A DNA stretch of 64,000 nucleotides from Pseudomonas sp. Bout1 (GCF_034314165.1 NZ_JAVIWK010000001.1:806001-870000); one strand, 5' to 3'; counted from the stretch's first letter, positions 34,906 through 44,246 are shown. The notes: generated from the letters alone by a model not told the origin. Translations and numbers: made by a program.

Positions 34906-36292
34906 CGTCGGCTGATCGTAACTTATGAAAAAAGTATTCGAAGAGCCATTTATGTCGCTTGCAGTGTTCAGTCAGTAACGCAATAGTCCCCATTTCGCCA
35001 AACTCAGCTTGCGCCCCCACTGGGTCAGGACCGCAATAGCTGTTGAATGCGCAAGTTTCGCAGCCAGCTGCTTGAGTAGAAATACTTGTTTCTATCAGCT
35101 GTTTTATTACAGGTGAAGTCATTAGCTCTGCAAGGGAATCACCAATAGTACCTAAACGTAGAGAACAATCTCCCGTTTCGGCGAGCATCCGTGCCTCGTC
35201 GCTTGGATAGACATAGCCATCGTAGTTGTAGACTAGTACCGCGAGGCCAGACCCTGTCGGGCTTTGTAAATCGACATAACCGGCATCAAAGGGTGATAAA
35301 AGCTTGTTAAGAATTAATGCGGCAGTACCTTCACGCAATTCAGTACCTCTGGCGTTCCATTCCAAGACCCGCTGCAAAGCTTTTTGATAAAAATTTGTGA
35401 ATTCTGGAAGTGTGTATCCCAAATGCTTAATGTTGCGTTTGGCAAATCCATATAGGCTTAACGGGCGTATGAAAATTTCGCTGAATCCGTTTTTGACGTA
35501 CTCGTCCACAATGGCCTCAGGATGCGCTAGGGAGGCTTTAGTTGTGGTCATTAATGCTGCAACCGCATGTGGTCCCATAATCCGTCGTGCCAGTTCAATT
35601 CCTGCCAACGTCCGCGCATGGGAGTCACGCGTTGGTAATGGGCGGTTTTTATTGTGCAATGCAGCGGGGCCATCAAGGCTCGTGGAGAGGTAGACCTGGT
35701 TGTCTCTAAGGTACTCACACATTTCGGAGGTCAACTGATGGAGGGTTGATGTGACCACAAATCGTATACGGCGTTTATATCCAAGATTCATTGTTTGAAT
35801 AAGGTCTATTGCCCGCTGAATAAGATCGAACCGGAGCAGCGGGTCACCACCTTGAAACTCAATTGTCAGAGCATTAGCTTGGCTCTGAAAAATAGTCGCG
35901 CAAGCTGCATCAATCTGAATTGGCGTCATTGAGTGACCCACATCTTCAAGGCGTCTGCTGACTTGGCAGTATTGACAAGAATGTTCGCATTGAAGAGTAG
36001 GCACAATGATATGCAAGGACTGACCCGCCAATACAGTTTCTTTGCGGGCGGCTATTCGCGATCGTAATAGCTCGACACTTCCGAAAGAACTTGCCCCTTT
36101 CAAAAAATATTTAGACTGTAGCTCCGCACGTTTTTTAAATTCTAATTTTTCAGGGCTCTCGATCAGCTCCACCAACTCTTGTTGCCTCAAAAAGGTATAA
36201 TCACCTGCAGCGCTGACAGCTACAACGGAATTTTCGTCCATACGATGAAAACTGAATGGCAGCAGGTGGCCCACAGCGAAATTAGCGCTCAT
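34847..36292 (-). CDS. hxsB: Radical SAM maturase of the Hxs system
   Basis: 481 residues. Radical SAM cluster CEHSCQYC (C102, C106, C109), EFQGGDPLLRFDLI as the SAM-binding segment, and a C-terminal SPASM-like cysteine region (CETCAFNSYCG...HCKRH, about 415-455) expected to hold auxiliary clusters. This layout is typical of enzymes that make cross-links or other carbon-centred changes in peptides. Starts by ATGA overlap with hxsD. Confidence 0.88.
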   Translation of the reverse strand: MSANFAVGHLLPFSFHRMDENSVVAVSAAGDYTFLRQQELVELIESPEKLEFKKRAELQSKYFLKGASSFGSVELLRSRIAARKETVLAGQSLHIIVPTLQCEHSCQYCQVSRRLEDVGHSMTPIQIDAACATIFQSQANALTIEFQGGDPLLRFDLIQRAIDLIQTMNLGYKRRIRFVVTSTLHQLTSEMCEYLRDNQVYLSTSLDGPAALHNKNRPLPTRDSHARTLAGIELARRIMGPHAVAALMTTTKASLAHPEAIVDEYVKNGFSEIFIRPLSLYGFAKRNIKHLGYTLPEFTNFYQKALQRVLEWNARGTELREGTAALILNKLLSPFDAGYVDLQSPTGSGLAVLVYNYDGYVYPSDEARMLAETGDCSLRLGTIGDSLAELMTSPVIKQLIETSISTQAAGCETCAFNSYCGPDPVGAQAEFGEMGTIALLTEHCKRHKWLFEYFFHKLRSADDDFLDIAYRWAHPAGCSDA

Positions 36293-36576
36293 TCAGAGGT
36301 AGCCATAAAAATATCCAACCGCACCGGTGTATTTGGCGGGATCTTCTTCCGCATAACTTCGTCATGCAAAAGCCGCGTCGAAAGCTCGTTGAATGTAGAA
36401 ATGCTTGATGCCTCTGAGCAGAGCGCCTGAAAGCCAGTATCCAAATGCCGTAATTTCCACCCTCTATGAATCAATTCGGTTTGGAGCGCAAGCGATAAAG
36501 GTTGGTTGATATCAACCCAAAACTTGGCTGGAAATGACTCAGGATAGATGAGATCGATATTGGTCACGAGCGACAT
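36289..36576 (-). CDS. hxsD: Hxs system protein HxsD
   Basis: 95 residues, first gene of the Hxs operon. No catalytic motif. Similar in size and start (SLVTNIDLIYPESF...) to HxsD proteins; it may be a peptide-recognition or delivery protein for the maturases, by analogy with other radical SAM systems. A ribosome-binding site is weak (ACGGA). Identity relies on context with hxsB, hxsC and hxsA. Confidence 0.75.
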   Translation of the reverse strand: MSLVTNIDLIYPESFPAKFWVDINQPLSLALQTELIHRGWKLRHLDTGFQALCSEASSISTFNELSTRLLHDEVMRKKIPPNTPVRLDIFMATSE

Positions 36577-36929
36577 TCCGTTGAATTGCTTTTATACGTT
36601 GGCTCCATGCCGAAGCTTTTTGCATGCTAACGTGATCGGCCCATAGGCAGGTGCCAGTGTTCAGTTTTCACTCTGAACTACAATCCTGCCCAAAGATAGC
36701 AATATGATGTCGCAACGTCCAAAAATGTGTCTTCGTTGACATGATTACCCAAAGCTACGGCGGCTGGTCTGTCGAAAATCAGGTGAGCTAGCCCCCAAAT
36801 TTTGCAGGTACATGTGACTGACCGCCTTTAACCGTTCTTGCCATTTCAGCAAGGTTCTTCAATCAGGTTCATCACCAAGAGGGGGGTACGGAGATTGATG
36901 GAGGCCGACAAGTGAGCCTAGATGGGTGC
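36577..36929. other. Upstream region of the Hxs operon, no gene seen
   Basis: 353 bases, relatively AT-rich, between hxsD and the recombinase module. It must hold the operon promoter; no repeat or operator stands out. It is also the junction between Hxs cargo and the GC-rich mobile module. Confidence 0.55.
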
Positions 36930-37226
36930 CTACCTAAGTCTACTCGAGCGATCGTTCAGCATTTCTCGGTCATTCCCTAATCGCCTCCAGATCAACAGGG
37001 CCGTGAGTCGATAGTAATAATGTGTGGCGTCGGAATGGTCTTTCAGGTGCTGAGTGAGAAACCAGCGCACATGCTTGAGCTGCCAGGTCCAGGGATTATC
37101 GCGTTGCCATCGCTGTTGAATGGCCGCTTGCATGATTCGGGCTTGGCGTAGGTGTCGTTGCTGCGTGACCTTCGAACCGGTCAGGACGCCGCTGAGGAAC
37201 AGTGCCATGTCGAACGGCCTGCTCAC
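36930..37226 (-). CDS. Small conserved protein of the recombinase module
   Basis: 98 residues, strongly basic and tryptophan-rich (QQRWQRDNPWTWQLKHVRWFLTQHL). Start overlaps the recombinase stop by ATGA, so it is co-translated. No recognised domain; perhaps an accessory DNA-binding or excision factor. Confidence 0.6.
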   Translation of the reverse strand: MSRPFDMALFLSGVLTGSKVTQQRHLRQARIMQAAIQQRWQRDNPWTWQLKHVRWFLTQHLKDHSDATHYYYRLTALLIWRRLGNDREMLNDRSSRLR

Positions 37227-38203
37227 GCTCGACCTCCAATGTAGGCCGAAACCACATCGATCCGGTTATGCCCGAGCTCATGACTGATTTGTTGGCGCGC
37301 CTGTTGATCAAGGTCGCAGTCAATGCGATAGCAGTGACCACCATTGACCGGTGCGGCGTGGCCAGTGAGCTGCTCGTAACGTTCGCAGGCGTAGGCCGCT
37401 CGCAGTTCATGGAAACCCTTCAGCCCGTGTTCATGCAGCGTGTCGCGGGCGGGGAGTACGGTCTGTTGCAGGAACGCGGCGTAGCTTTCGTCGCGGGCCA
37501 GTAAGTTGCGGCTACGGGGCGGCGATGCCTGACAAGCCAACTGTAGCGCCGCCTTCACCGCTTCATTGGCCACGACCCAGCGCGGCGCGGAAGCGCCTGA
37601 GCGGCCACCTTTGGTGCCGTCCTGGATGTTGATGCGGCCGAAGTCTTCGGCTTCGCGGTGCAAGCGTGGCAGATCAGCCAGGATTGCTTCGCGCAGGCGC
37701 ATACCGGTTGTTCGGGCCAACAGGACAATCGCGGCCACCCGCTCATGGTGCTGTTCGCCAAGTGCCTCGAGTACTCGCCGCACCTGTTGGTGGTCTTGGC
37801 CATCCGGTGCGCGGGTGCGTACGCTCGAGCGCTGCTGTTCTAACGCCTGGCTCGGACTGGCGATCCTGACGTCCTGATCACCGCGCAGCGCAGCGAGGGT
37901 GCGGTTGACGCTGCTCAGGCGGTTCTGCGCGGTGGCGATGCAGAGTTCACCTTGCTGGATCTGCTGGCGCAAATACGCGGCGTAGTCATGTAGCGTCTGT
38001 CGATCGATCTGACGTGCATCGTTGTAACCGGGACCGTCTTCTGACCGACACCAACGCACGAATGCTTGCCAGCGATCGCTATGCGCTTTGACGGTGGCGA
38101 AGTGGCCGCCGGCAAACAGATCCTTGAGCGCTTGTGGGCCGGCGTAGCTCAGCTGGCGGCCATAGCCAAAGTTGCGCCCCTCACGCCGACCGACCAGAGC
38201 CAT
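37223..38203 (-). CDS. Tyrosine recombinase, integrase-domain protein
   Basis: 326 residues from ATG 38203 (38206 is an adjacent alternative; GGTGAAG upstream). N-terminal SAM-like DNA-binding region, then a catalytic domain with R in ARTTGMRLREAIL, HxxR in GFHELRAAYACERY and H...Y in ELGHNRIDVVSAYIG. The layout is of the Integrase_1 group found in Pseudomonas islands. It belongs to a four-gene set inside the ssrA island and may be a separate, nested mobile unit. Confidence 0.82.
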   Translation of the reverse strand: MALVGRREGRNFGYGRQLSYAGPQALKDLFAGGHFATVKAHSDRWQAFVRWCRSEDGPGYNDARQIDRQTLHDYAAYLRQQIQQGELCIATAQNRLSSVNRTLAALRGDQDVRIASPSQALEQQRSSVRTRAPDGQDHQQVRRVLEALGEQHHERVAAIVLLARTTGMRLREAILADLPRLHREAEDFGRINIQDGTKGGRSGASAPRWVVANEAVKAALQLACQASPPRSRNLLARDESYAAFLQQTVLPARDTLHEHGLKGFHELRAAYACERYEQLTGHAAPVNGGHCYRIDCDLDQQARQQISHELGHNRIDVVSAYIGGRA

Positions 38204-38540
38204 CATCTTCACCGTTTTCGTTTGTTTGCAGAAAGAGCAGCAGGGCTTTCCAGTGGGGGCTGAGCCTGTCCACCTGCTGCCAATGCGTCGGGCGGACCAG
38301 GAGGGCGTTCTCCTGGTGTTGCAGCATTGCCCCTTCCTCACGCAACTGCTCGATCAGTCGGGCGGGGTGGGTAGGCTCCAGGGGTGGTGTGGCGACAGCG
38401 GCGACAGTGGCGACAACCCGCGTCGTTGCTGGCCTGGCGCGTGGCGACAGGGTGGCGACAGAAGCGGCGACACGCCGCAATTCTGGCTGTGGTTGATGTT
38501 GCGCTTGGTAGCGGCGCACCGCGTCATTGAGGCGAAACAT
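38181..38540 (-). CDS. Small hypothetical protein between DUF3987 and recombinase genes
   Basis: 119 residues from ATG at 38540 (GAGG upstream). Ala/Thr/Val-rich middle (RVVATVAAVATPPLEP) and HPARLIEQLREEGAMLQHQEN. It overlaps the DUF3987 gene end by 17 bp and the recombinase start by 23 bp. Function unknown. A short decayed stretch near 59170-59270 encodes a similar Ala/Thr/Val repeat. Confidence 0.6.
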   Translation of the reverse strand: MFRLNDAVRRYQAQHQPQPELRRVAASVATLSPRARPATTRVVATVAAVATPPLEPTHPARLIEQLREEGAMLQHQENALLVRPTHWQQVDRLSPHWKALLLFLQTNENGEDDGSGRSA

Positions 38541-39924
38541 GGCGGACCTCGAACGTTTTTCCATCGCGGCTGTTCAGCCAGCGATGCGTGATCAGCTCGA
38601 CGAATAAAGAGGCGGTATGGTCAGCGCTCTTGCGGGCAAAACGAGGACCGTTGCGATTGACGTCGCGGATGGTGAAGTGGGTCCAGCCTTTCTGCGCCAG
38701 CCAGCGCAGCAGCCGATCCGCTTCCTCGCGTCGGCTATGGATCGGCTCTTGTTCGGTCAGGCGTTGAATCTCGGCCAGGTAGTAATCCATCAGAGTGGAG
38801 GCGCGCTGGATGTGTGCTTCGTCCAACGCACTGGTCTCTTCAACCATGGCCAGCACGCCCGCGATGCGCAGCACATTCGCCGCGGCCTTGCCCGCGACAG
38901 ACTGGACGCCGGCCAGCTCACCGAACTCACCAGACTGGCACTCGATGGTGTCGTGAATATCAATCCAGGCCCGGCGGGCACGGGCAGTCAGCTCCAGGGT
39001 GGCGGGATTGAGTGATCCATCCTGGTGAAGTGACCAGGGCTGTTGCAGCAGGGCGGTCATCCGCTGTTGGTAGCGCTGGACCTTGGCATCTCGGGTTAGG
39101 TCGATTGCCTTGTAGAGTCGCTGGCCGGCCAGGCGCTCGGGCCAACTGATCAGGCAACGGCCCAGGATGCCTTGGCCATTGATCACCGAGTCTTTGAAAA
39201 TCTGGTTGGCCAGGTAGGGCTGCAGCATCAGATGCAGGCTGAGGCGGCGATCATAGGCCCGCAGGCTTTCTCCGGCCATGGAGCGGGCCCGGTCGATCGG
39301 GCTGCCATCCCACAGCATCGACAAGGTGGTGATTGTCTTGAGCAGATTCTCTTTGCTCATGGTGCTGCTACCCAAGAATTGGCCACCTTCATCATTGAAC
39401 AAACCCATGCTGGGCAAGCCATGGCACAGGCTTTTGACCAGGGCCTCAATGGTGGGCTCGGCAATGATCAGTCTCGGTGGTACCGGCTCGGATAGTTCGC
39501 TGCCTTCCGCCTCTGCGTGGTTCTTTGCGGTTTTGGGTTTGGCGATGATGCTGGTAGCGGCGCGATAGGCTTTGAGCTTTTCCGCATACAGGGTCCACTG
39601 CTGTCGCTCCCACTCGCGCGCGGCCTTCAGGGCCAGGTGATCCACCGCGCTTTTGCGATCCCCCGAGGACGCCACCGTGAGTAGGTAGAGAGACAATGGA
39701 TAGGTTCGGCCGTCGAGGTGGACATTGGCATGACCCTGGCTCACCAAGGCAGCGCTGGCCAGCACCGATTGCGCCGCCATGGCGCAGGGTACGCCGATCA
39801 CCTCGGCCAGTCGTTCGACCGCAGGGCCCAACAGATCCCCGAGTGCTTCGACCGGGTAGGGCAGTGGCGCCTGCTGGTATTCCAGCAATGGTTGTGGTGG
39901 CTCGAACGCTTCGCACAGTTGCAT
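38524..39924 (-). CDS. DUF3987 (YfjI-like) protein
   Basis: 466 residues from ATG at 39924, chosen for AGGAGAAG five bases upstream; an in-frame ATG at 39963 lacks a clear site. DUF3987 proteins are common in phages and islands and are primase/helicase-associated. Visible: ASSGDRKSAVDHLALKAARE (P-loop-like, degenerate), LFNDEGGQFLG, and a C-terminal winged-helix-like FTIRDVNRNGPRFARKSADHT. Likely replication or maintenance protein of the recombinase module. Confidence 0.78.
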   Translation of the reverse strand: MQLCEAFEPPQPLLEYQQAPLPYPVEALGDLLGPAVERLAEVIGVPCAMAAQSVLASAALVSQGHANVHLDGRTYPLSLYLLTVASSGDRKSAVDHLALKAAREWERQQWTLYAEKLKAYRAATSIIAKPKTAKNHAEAEGSELSEPVPPRLIIAEPTIEALVKSLCHGLPSMGLFNDEGGQFLGSSTMSKENLLKTITTLSMLWDGSPIDRARSMAGESLRAYDRRLSLHLMLQPYLANQIFKDSVINGQGILGRCLISWPERLAGQRLYKAIDLTRDAKVQRYQQRMTALLQQPWSLHQDGSLNPATLELTARARRAWIDIHDTIECQSGEFGELAGVQSVAGKAAANVLRIAGVLAMVEETSALDEAHIQRASTLMDYYLAEIQRLTEQEPIHSRREEADRLLRWLAQKGWTHFTIRDVNRNGPRFARKSADHTASLFVELITHRWLNSRDGKTFEVRHVSPQ

Positions 39925-40795
39925 CGCACTTCTCCTGAGATTATCGACTTCGTCCTCACTCATCCCGCCACGGTTGTTGAGTGTTATCAGGGATCAAGGC
40001 CCCTGCGACCTGTGAGGCTTGTCCACTCACGCGGGACTGACGGCTCCTTACGGCCGGGAGCTTGGGCATCTCATGATCTGGCCTCCTGAACACCTCCGAA
40101 GAAGTGGGCGGGTGGAGGCTGTACTGGCTGACGAGACCGGTGCCGCGAGATCCTGAGTCAGGTGAAGGCAGTGATGCGATGACTGAGGCATGCCTGACTG
40201 TCAGTCAGGTGCAGTCCATTTCATGGGCTGCGACACCATCATCGGCATCGCTGTGGTGAGTGAACATTCGGTGTTTGTCACGCCGATTGTCACGAGGGGG
40301 AAAGCCGCAAAGGCCCGTGCGAGCAGGGCTGCAGCGGTATGATATGCGCCCGTCTCTTTAGGGGGCAAAGAGACGGGCAACAGGTCGGCGCAAGAAATGG
40401 CCAAGCGGATAAGTTGCTGCAGAGCAGCCAGGAGAAGGCCTGAGTTGCCGCAGTGGGCAAAGTTGAGAAGTAGGCATCCATCACATCGCTGTGACCGTGC
40501 GAGCCGCCGGACGCTAATCGCACTTGGGGTGAACCACACGATGTGGCGTAGCCTTAAAGGTTCTGACTACCTGGGTGCTGTCGAGGACAGCGCTTGTACG
40601 GTTCTGGTTTAGCGTTCGTTCCGCTCGCGGTCAACCGTATTTTGGGGGCGGCTGTTGCGCCAATCGGTAGCGCAGGAAGACCTTGGAGGCCGGTGGCTTT
40701 CCATGGTCGGGTAGTCGTTCGTCGGTTTTTAATGTGAGCCTGCGTAATTGCATGGACTTGACCAGCACACGCCGTAGTGACGACCGGCAGAGAGC
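39925..40795. other. No confident gene; upstream region of the recombinase module
   Basis: About 870 bases. An 8-1-8 palindrome, CCTGACTG-T-CAGTCAGG, lies at 40193-40209. An open frame of 112 residues on the minus strand (40201-40539) has no recognised domain, an unusual amino-acid mix and no clear ribosome-binding site, and is not called. The rest may be promoter or recombination-site DNA of the module. Confidence 0.5.
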
Positions 40796-40981
40796 GGCCG
40801 ATTCTGTTGAAAAAGTCGGTTTGCCCAAAATGCTCGAATACTGATGGGTAAAAACACCTCTTTTGCGTGCTGCTACGTGAAATCCGAGTCGTGAACCTTC
40901 TGCCCAAAGCACAGATTTCAATCTCAGGCGCGAACTTTTCTGCTGTGGAAACCGAAGCCGACTTTTTCAACAGAATCGGCC
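40796..40981. mobile_element. MITE-like element with perfect 24-bp inverted ends
   Basis: 186 bp bounded by perfect 24-bp inverted repeats (40796-40819 and 40958-40981; each begins GGCCGATTCTGTTGAAAAAG read inward). It carries no gene. No target duplication could be recognised. It resembles a non-autonomous derivative of an IS whose ends share this TTCTGTTGAAAAAGTCGG sequence. It marks the left edge of the phthalate block. Confidence 0.7.
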
Positions 40982-41004
40982 AAAAACAGTTATTCAGATC
41001 TATG

Positions 41005-41199
41005 TGTCTTGCACAGGCAAAATTGGCTTTGTGCTTTACGCGAGTAGAACCTGGCCCCTGGAGGGCCGTACAGAACGGCCGCATTGGTGCTGGAAAAGGC
41101 GCTGATCGACACACAGAGCAAGGTGATCAACAGCCGCAGATACGAAACTACGGCAAGCAATCAGGGGGCGTCTACCGACGCCTGAGTTTTGATCTCCAT
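41005..41199 (-). pseudogene. Possible remnant of a membrane protein gene
   Basis: GGGAGGTGAGC precedes an ATG at 41199, which reads MEIKTQASVDAP then an in-frame TGA. The same frame continues with a hydrophobic stretch (LRLLITLLCVSISAF) and NAAVLYGPPGARFYSR. This looks like the start of an exported or membrane protein broken by a stop codon and truncated by the adjacent MITE-like element. A GGCGTC/GACGCC hairpin overlaps the stop, so a leader peptide is an alternative. Low certainty. Confidence 0.3.
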
Positions 41200-41322
41200 G
41201 CTCACCTCCCGATCAGTTTGCTAGCCGACGAGGTTGTCGCTTATGTACGCTTTCGAAAGCGCCGCCGACGTGCAGCCAAGGAGGATGAAGCACCACTAGC
41301 CATAGATCGGGATGTAGCTGCC

Positions 41323-41844
41323 TTACTGCGGGATGGACCGCTGTACGATGGTCTCCTTGGGCTGGGAGGCGGCATTCGCGCTCAAGCCTTGAACAAGGAA
41401 GACGCCCCCGAGAATCATGGCCGCGCCTATCAGCTTCAAGAATGTGATGGGTTTCGAGGTAAGCCCCATCAAGCCGAAATGGTCGATCAAAAGTCCAATG
41501 AAGATCTGTCCGACGACGACCAGAATGATAAAGCCGCTGGCGCCCAGCTTTGGCGTTACAACGACCGCGCTGCCGACATAGATCGCCCCCAGGATACCCC
41601 CGATCCATACCCACCAGGCGCCTCGCAAGGCGCGGCCGATATCCGGAGCCTGCACCTTGAGGATGAGCAGCGCAGCGATCACCACGATTGCGCTGATGAC
41701 AAGGGAAATGAGGGCTGCCCAGAGTGGATGCCCCAAGGCTCGTCCAACTGCCGCGTTGGTGGTTGCTTGAAACGGCAGGACAGCACCGGCGACGAACGCC
41801 ATGACCATGGGTAGAACGGTGAGAAAGAGCGATTTGCTCAACAT
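41323..41844 (-). CDS. DUF606/YdcZ-type DMT-superfamily membrane protein
   Basis: 173 residues with five to six hydrophobic segments (PMVMAFVAGAVLPFQATTNAAVGRALG at the start). DUF606 proteins are small drug/metabolite-transporter-like proteins. In the phthalate block upstream of an AbrB-type membrane protein on the same strand. A transport role for an aromatic acid is only a guess. Confidence 0.8.
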   Translation of the reverse strand: MLSKSLFLTVLPMVMAFVAGAVLPFQATTNAAVGRALGHPLWAALISLVISAIVVIAALLILKVQAPDIGRALRGAWWVWIGGILGAIYVGSAVVVTPKLGASGFIILVVVGQIFIGLLIDHFGLMGLTSKPITFLKLIGAAMILGGVFLVQGLSANAASQPKETIVQRSIPQ

Positions 41845-41944
41845 TATCTGTGTCTCTTCAGGTTCAGGTTTTGAATGGCTGGTTGCAGGAACAAATTGAG
41901 TGTGAGCGTTGTAGGCTCCAGGGATGCCGCTCCTTCAGGATTGC

Positions 41945-43018
41945 TTATGAAGGCCCCGCCAACCGAATGACGAACCGCGCCAAAAACGCCCCCGTAATGA
42001 TTACTGCGAATAACCGCAAGGTCTGCATCGCCAGCACCAACCCGACATCGGAATGTGTCTCCATTGCCATAATCGCCATGGTATCCAGCCCGCCTGGGCT
42101 GGTGGCTAGGTAAACTGAGAGAAAGTCTTTGTCGAGCAGCGCCGCCAGCAACCAGGCCGACAATGCACAGAGCGTGATCATCAGTACTGCCCCCAGTATC
42201 ATCGTCGGCAAACGTCGCCAGACGTAGTCGATGGTGGGGCGGTCAAAGCGCAGGCCAACGTAGCAACCGATCGCGCCATAAGCAGTTGCGAGCAGCCAGT
42301 TTGGCAGGGTGATGTGCAACAAGCCGCTCACTTGCAAGGCGCCACCCAACAGTAACGGCACCAGCAGTGTACCGGCCGGTAGCCGATTACCCAGTGCAAT
42401 CCCGGCCACAAGGGTGGCGAATGTGAGCCCCAGGTTCAGCAGGTTGAAGCTTTGCAATGCGGCGCTCGCGACATGCACTTCGCTCCCCCCGGTAGATGCC
42501 CCCAGCCAGCGGCTAACCAGTGCACCGATCATCACCACGCACACCACCCGCACATATTGCATGGTTGCGACCACCCGTGAATCGGCGCCGAATTCATCGG
42601 ACATCGAAACCATCGCCGAGGCGGCCCCCGGTGCCGAGCCCCACGCGGCGGTGCTGGCAGGGATACCGCCGACCCTCGTCAGCACAAGCCCGACCAGCGC
42701 ACTGAAGCTGACCGTCAGCAGGGTTGCAAACAGTATCAACGGCCAGGACTGGACCAGCGAGACCAGCACCGCCAGGGTCATCGAATGAGCTGCAAGCATT
42801 CCTACGCAGCCCTGGCCCAGCGCGAAGGCATAGCGATGCAAGCGAATGCTCGCACCGCAAACACCGAACACAATGGCCACCAGCATTGGCCCCAGAAACT
42901 GCCCGGCGGGCACCTCCAGAAACTTCAACCACTGACCGCTGGCACCGGCCAGCAGTGATAGCGCTATCCATTGGACCGGAGCGGAGCAAGGATGTAGAAG
43001 CCGTGGTGAAGTGGACAA
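41945..43018 (-). CDS. AbrB-family membrane protein (PF05145)
   Basis: 357 residues with about nine to ten hydrophobic segments and an internal duplication; TSPGGLDTMAIMA near the C-terminus is typical of the AbrB (ammonia-monooxygenase-regulator-like) family. A TTG start at 43018 is used, with GGAG eight bases upstream. Divergent from a LysR gene that probably regulates it. Family members are thought to be transporters, function unproven. Confidence 0.8.
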   Translation of the reverse strand: MSTSPRLLHPCSAPVQWIALSLLAGASGQWLKFLEVPAGQFLGPMLVAIVFGVCGASIRLHRYAFALGQGCVGMLAAHSMTLAVLVSLVQSWPLILFATLLTVSFSALVGLVLTRVGGIPASTAAWGSAPGAASAMVSMSDEFGADSRVVATMQYVRVVCVVMIGALVSRWLGASTGGSEVHVASAALQSFNLLNLGLTFATLVAGIALGNRLPAGTLLVPLLLGGALQVSGLLHITLPNWLLATAYGAIGCYVGLRFDRPTIDYVWRRLPTMILGAVLMITLCALSAWLLAALLDKDFLSVYLATSPGGLDTMAIMAMETHSDVGLVLAMQTLRLFAVIITGAFLARFVIRLAGPS

Positions 43019-43139
43019 GTCTTTCGCTCCAATGCTGGTCGCCCCGATTGCACTGGCATACAGCCAACGCGAGACAATTATTGATAGCTTATTCGATCAA
43101 GTATATTTTCTAATATTGATGAATTAATAACTTTGGTTG

Positions 43140-44057
43140 ATGGATGTGGACCTGCGCGACCTCGCCTATTTTGAAACCATCGCCGAGTTGGGCCACCTGG
43201 GCCAGGCGGCGCAAAAGCTCAACCGCAGCCAACCGGCGCTGACCAAAAGCATTCAGCGGCTTGAGGAGTCGCTCGGTACGCGACTGTTCGAGCGTGACGG
43301 CCGACGCATCAAACTCACCCCGGTTGGGGAGCTACTGAAGGTGCGCGGCAAGCAGCTGCAACAGAACATCGCTGACACCCGACGTGAGGTGCGCGATTTT
43401 GCCAGCGGTGTGATGGGTAACATTCGCTTGGGCTGCAGCGCTTCCATGGCGGACCACCTGCTGCCACACCTGACCGCGACATTGCTTTCCCATGCGCCGG
43501 AAATCACCCTGAACCTGGTGATCGGTCAGGACGACTTCCTGCATGAGTCCCTTTGTTCCGGGCGGTTGGACATGGTGATCTGCTCGAAGTATGAAACGGG
43601 TCCGTTACTGGAGTCTCATGCTTTGTTCGACGCTGAAGCGGTGGTGGTCGCCAGCCATAATCATCCGCTGTTCAATGCCCGATTTCAGTTGCGTGACTTG
43701 TGTCAGTACCGCTGGGCGCTGCCGGCGACCACCGTTTCAGCCCGTCGCTGGATCGATAATGCGTTCCAGGAGCGGGACCTGCCCTTGCCCCGGGTGCAGA
43801 TCGAGACCACCTCGATTTCTCTGTTGCCACGCCTGATCGGTGAAACTAACCTGCTGTGCTTTCTGCCCCGGGAAACACTTGAAGACGTCGAGGGCAGGAC
43901 GAACCTTCGCGAGGTCATGCTCAAGGAAACCACGATGATACGCACCATCGTCGTGTTCACACGCAGGAACGCCTACCTGTCGCCGGCGGCGCAGATGCTG
44001 CTGGGTATTCTCAAAGTTGAAGGCGCACAGTTTTTCGATGGGAGGCAGGTTGTGTAG
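43140..44057 (+). CDS. LysR-family transcriptional regulator
   Basis: 305 residues: HTH (LGHLGQAAQKLNRSQPALTKSIQRLEESL, about 18-46) and substrate-binding domain. ATG at 43140 follows an overlapping TTG; the ribosome-binding site is poor. Divergent from the AbrB gene across about 120 bp of AT-rich DNA and upstream of the MarR and phthalate genes. Could respond to phthalate or an intermediate. Confidence 0.85.
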   Translation: MDVDLRDLAYFETIAELGHLGQAAQKLNRSQPALTKSIQRLEESLGTRLFERDGRRIKLTPVGELLKVRGKQLQQNIADTRREVRDFASGVMGNIRLGCSASMADHLLPHLTATLLSHAPEITLNLVIGQDDFLHESLCSGRLDMVICSKYETGPLLESHALFDAEAVVVASHNHPLFNARFQLRDLCQYRWALPATTVSARRWIDNAFQERDLPLPRVQIETTSISLLPRLIGETNLLCFLPRETLEDVEGRTNLREVMLKETTMIRTIVVFTRRNAYLSPAAQMLLGILKVEGAQFFDGRQVV

Positions 44058-44246
44058 AGGCGGCCCCGGTTGCTGCACTCGGCATGGGGTGAGGTACAGC
44101 CCGCCTGACGTTGTTCACTGGTGTACGAAAAGCGTAACGCCAGGAGGCGAGGCAATCTGAATATGCGCCAGGGCTGAGCCTGAAAAAACAATTCAATTCC
44201 GACGGATTGGAACACCGAGGCCGTTTCAACGGTTTGCGACACCGCA

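Noticed and set aside
40201..40539. 112-residue minus-strand frame upstream of the DUF3987 gene
   Set aside because: No recognised family, no clear ribosome-binding site, and competing frames of similar length on both strands.
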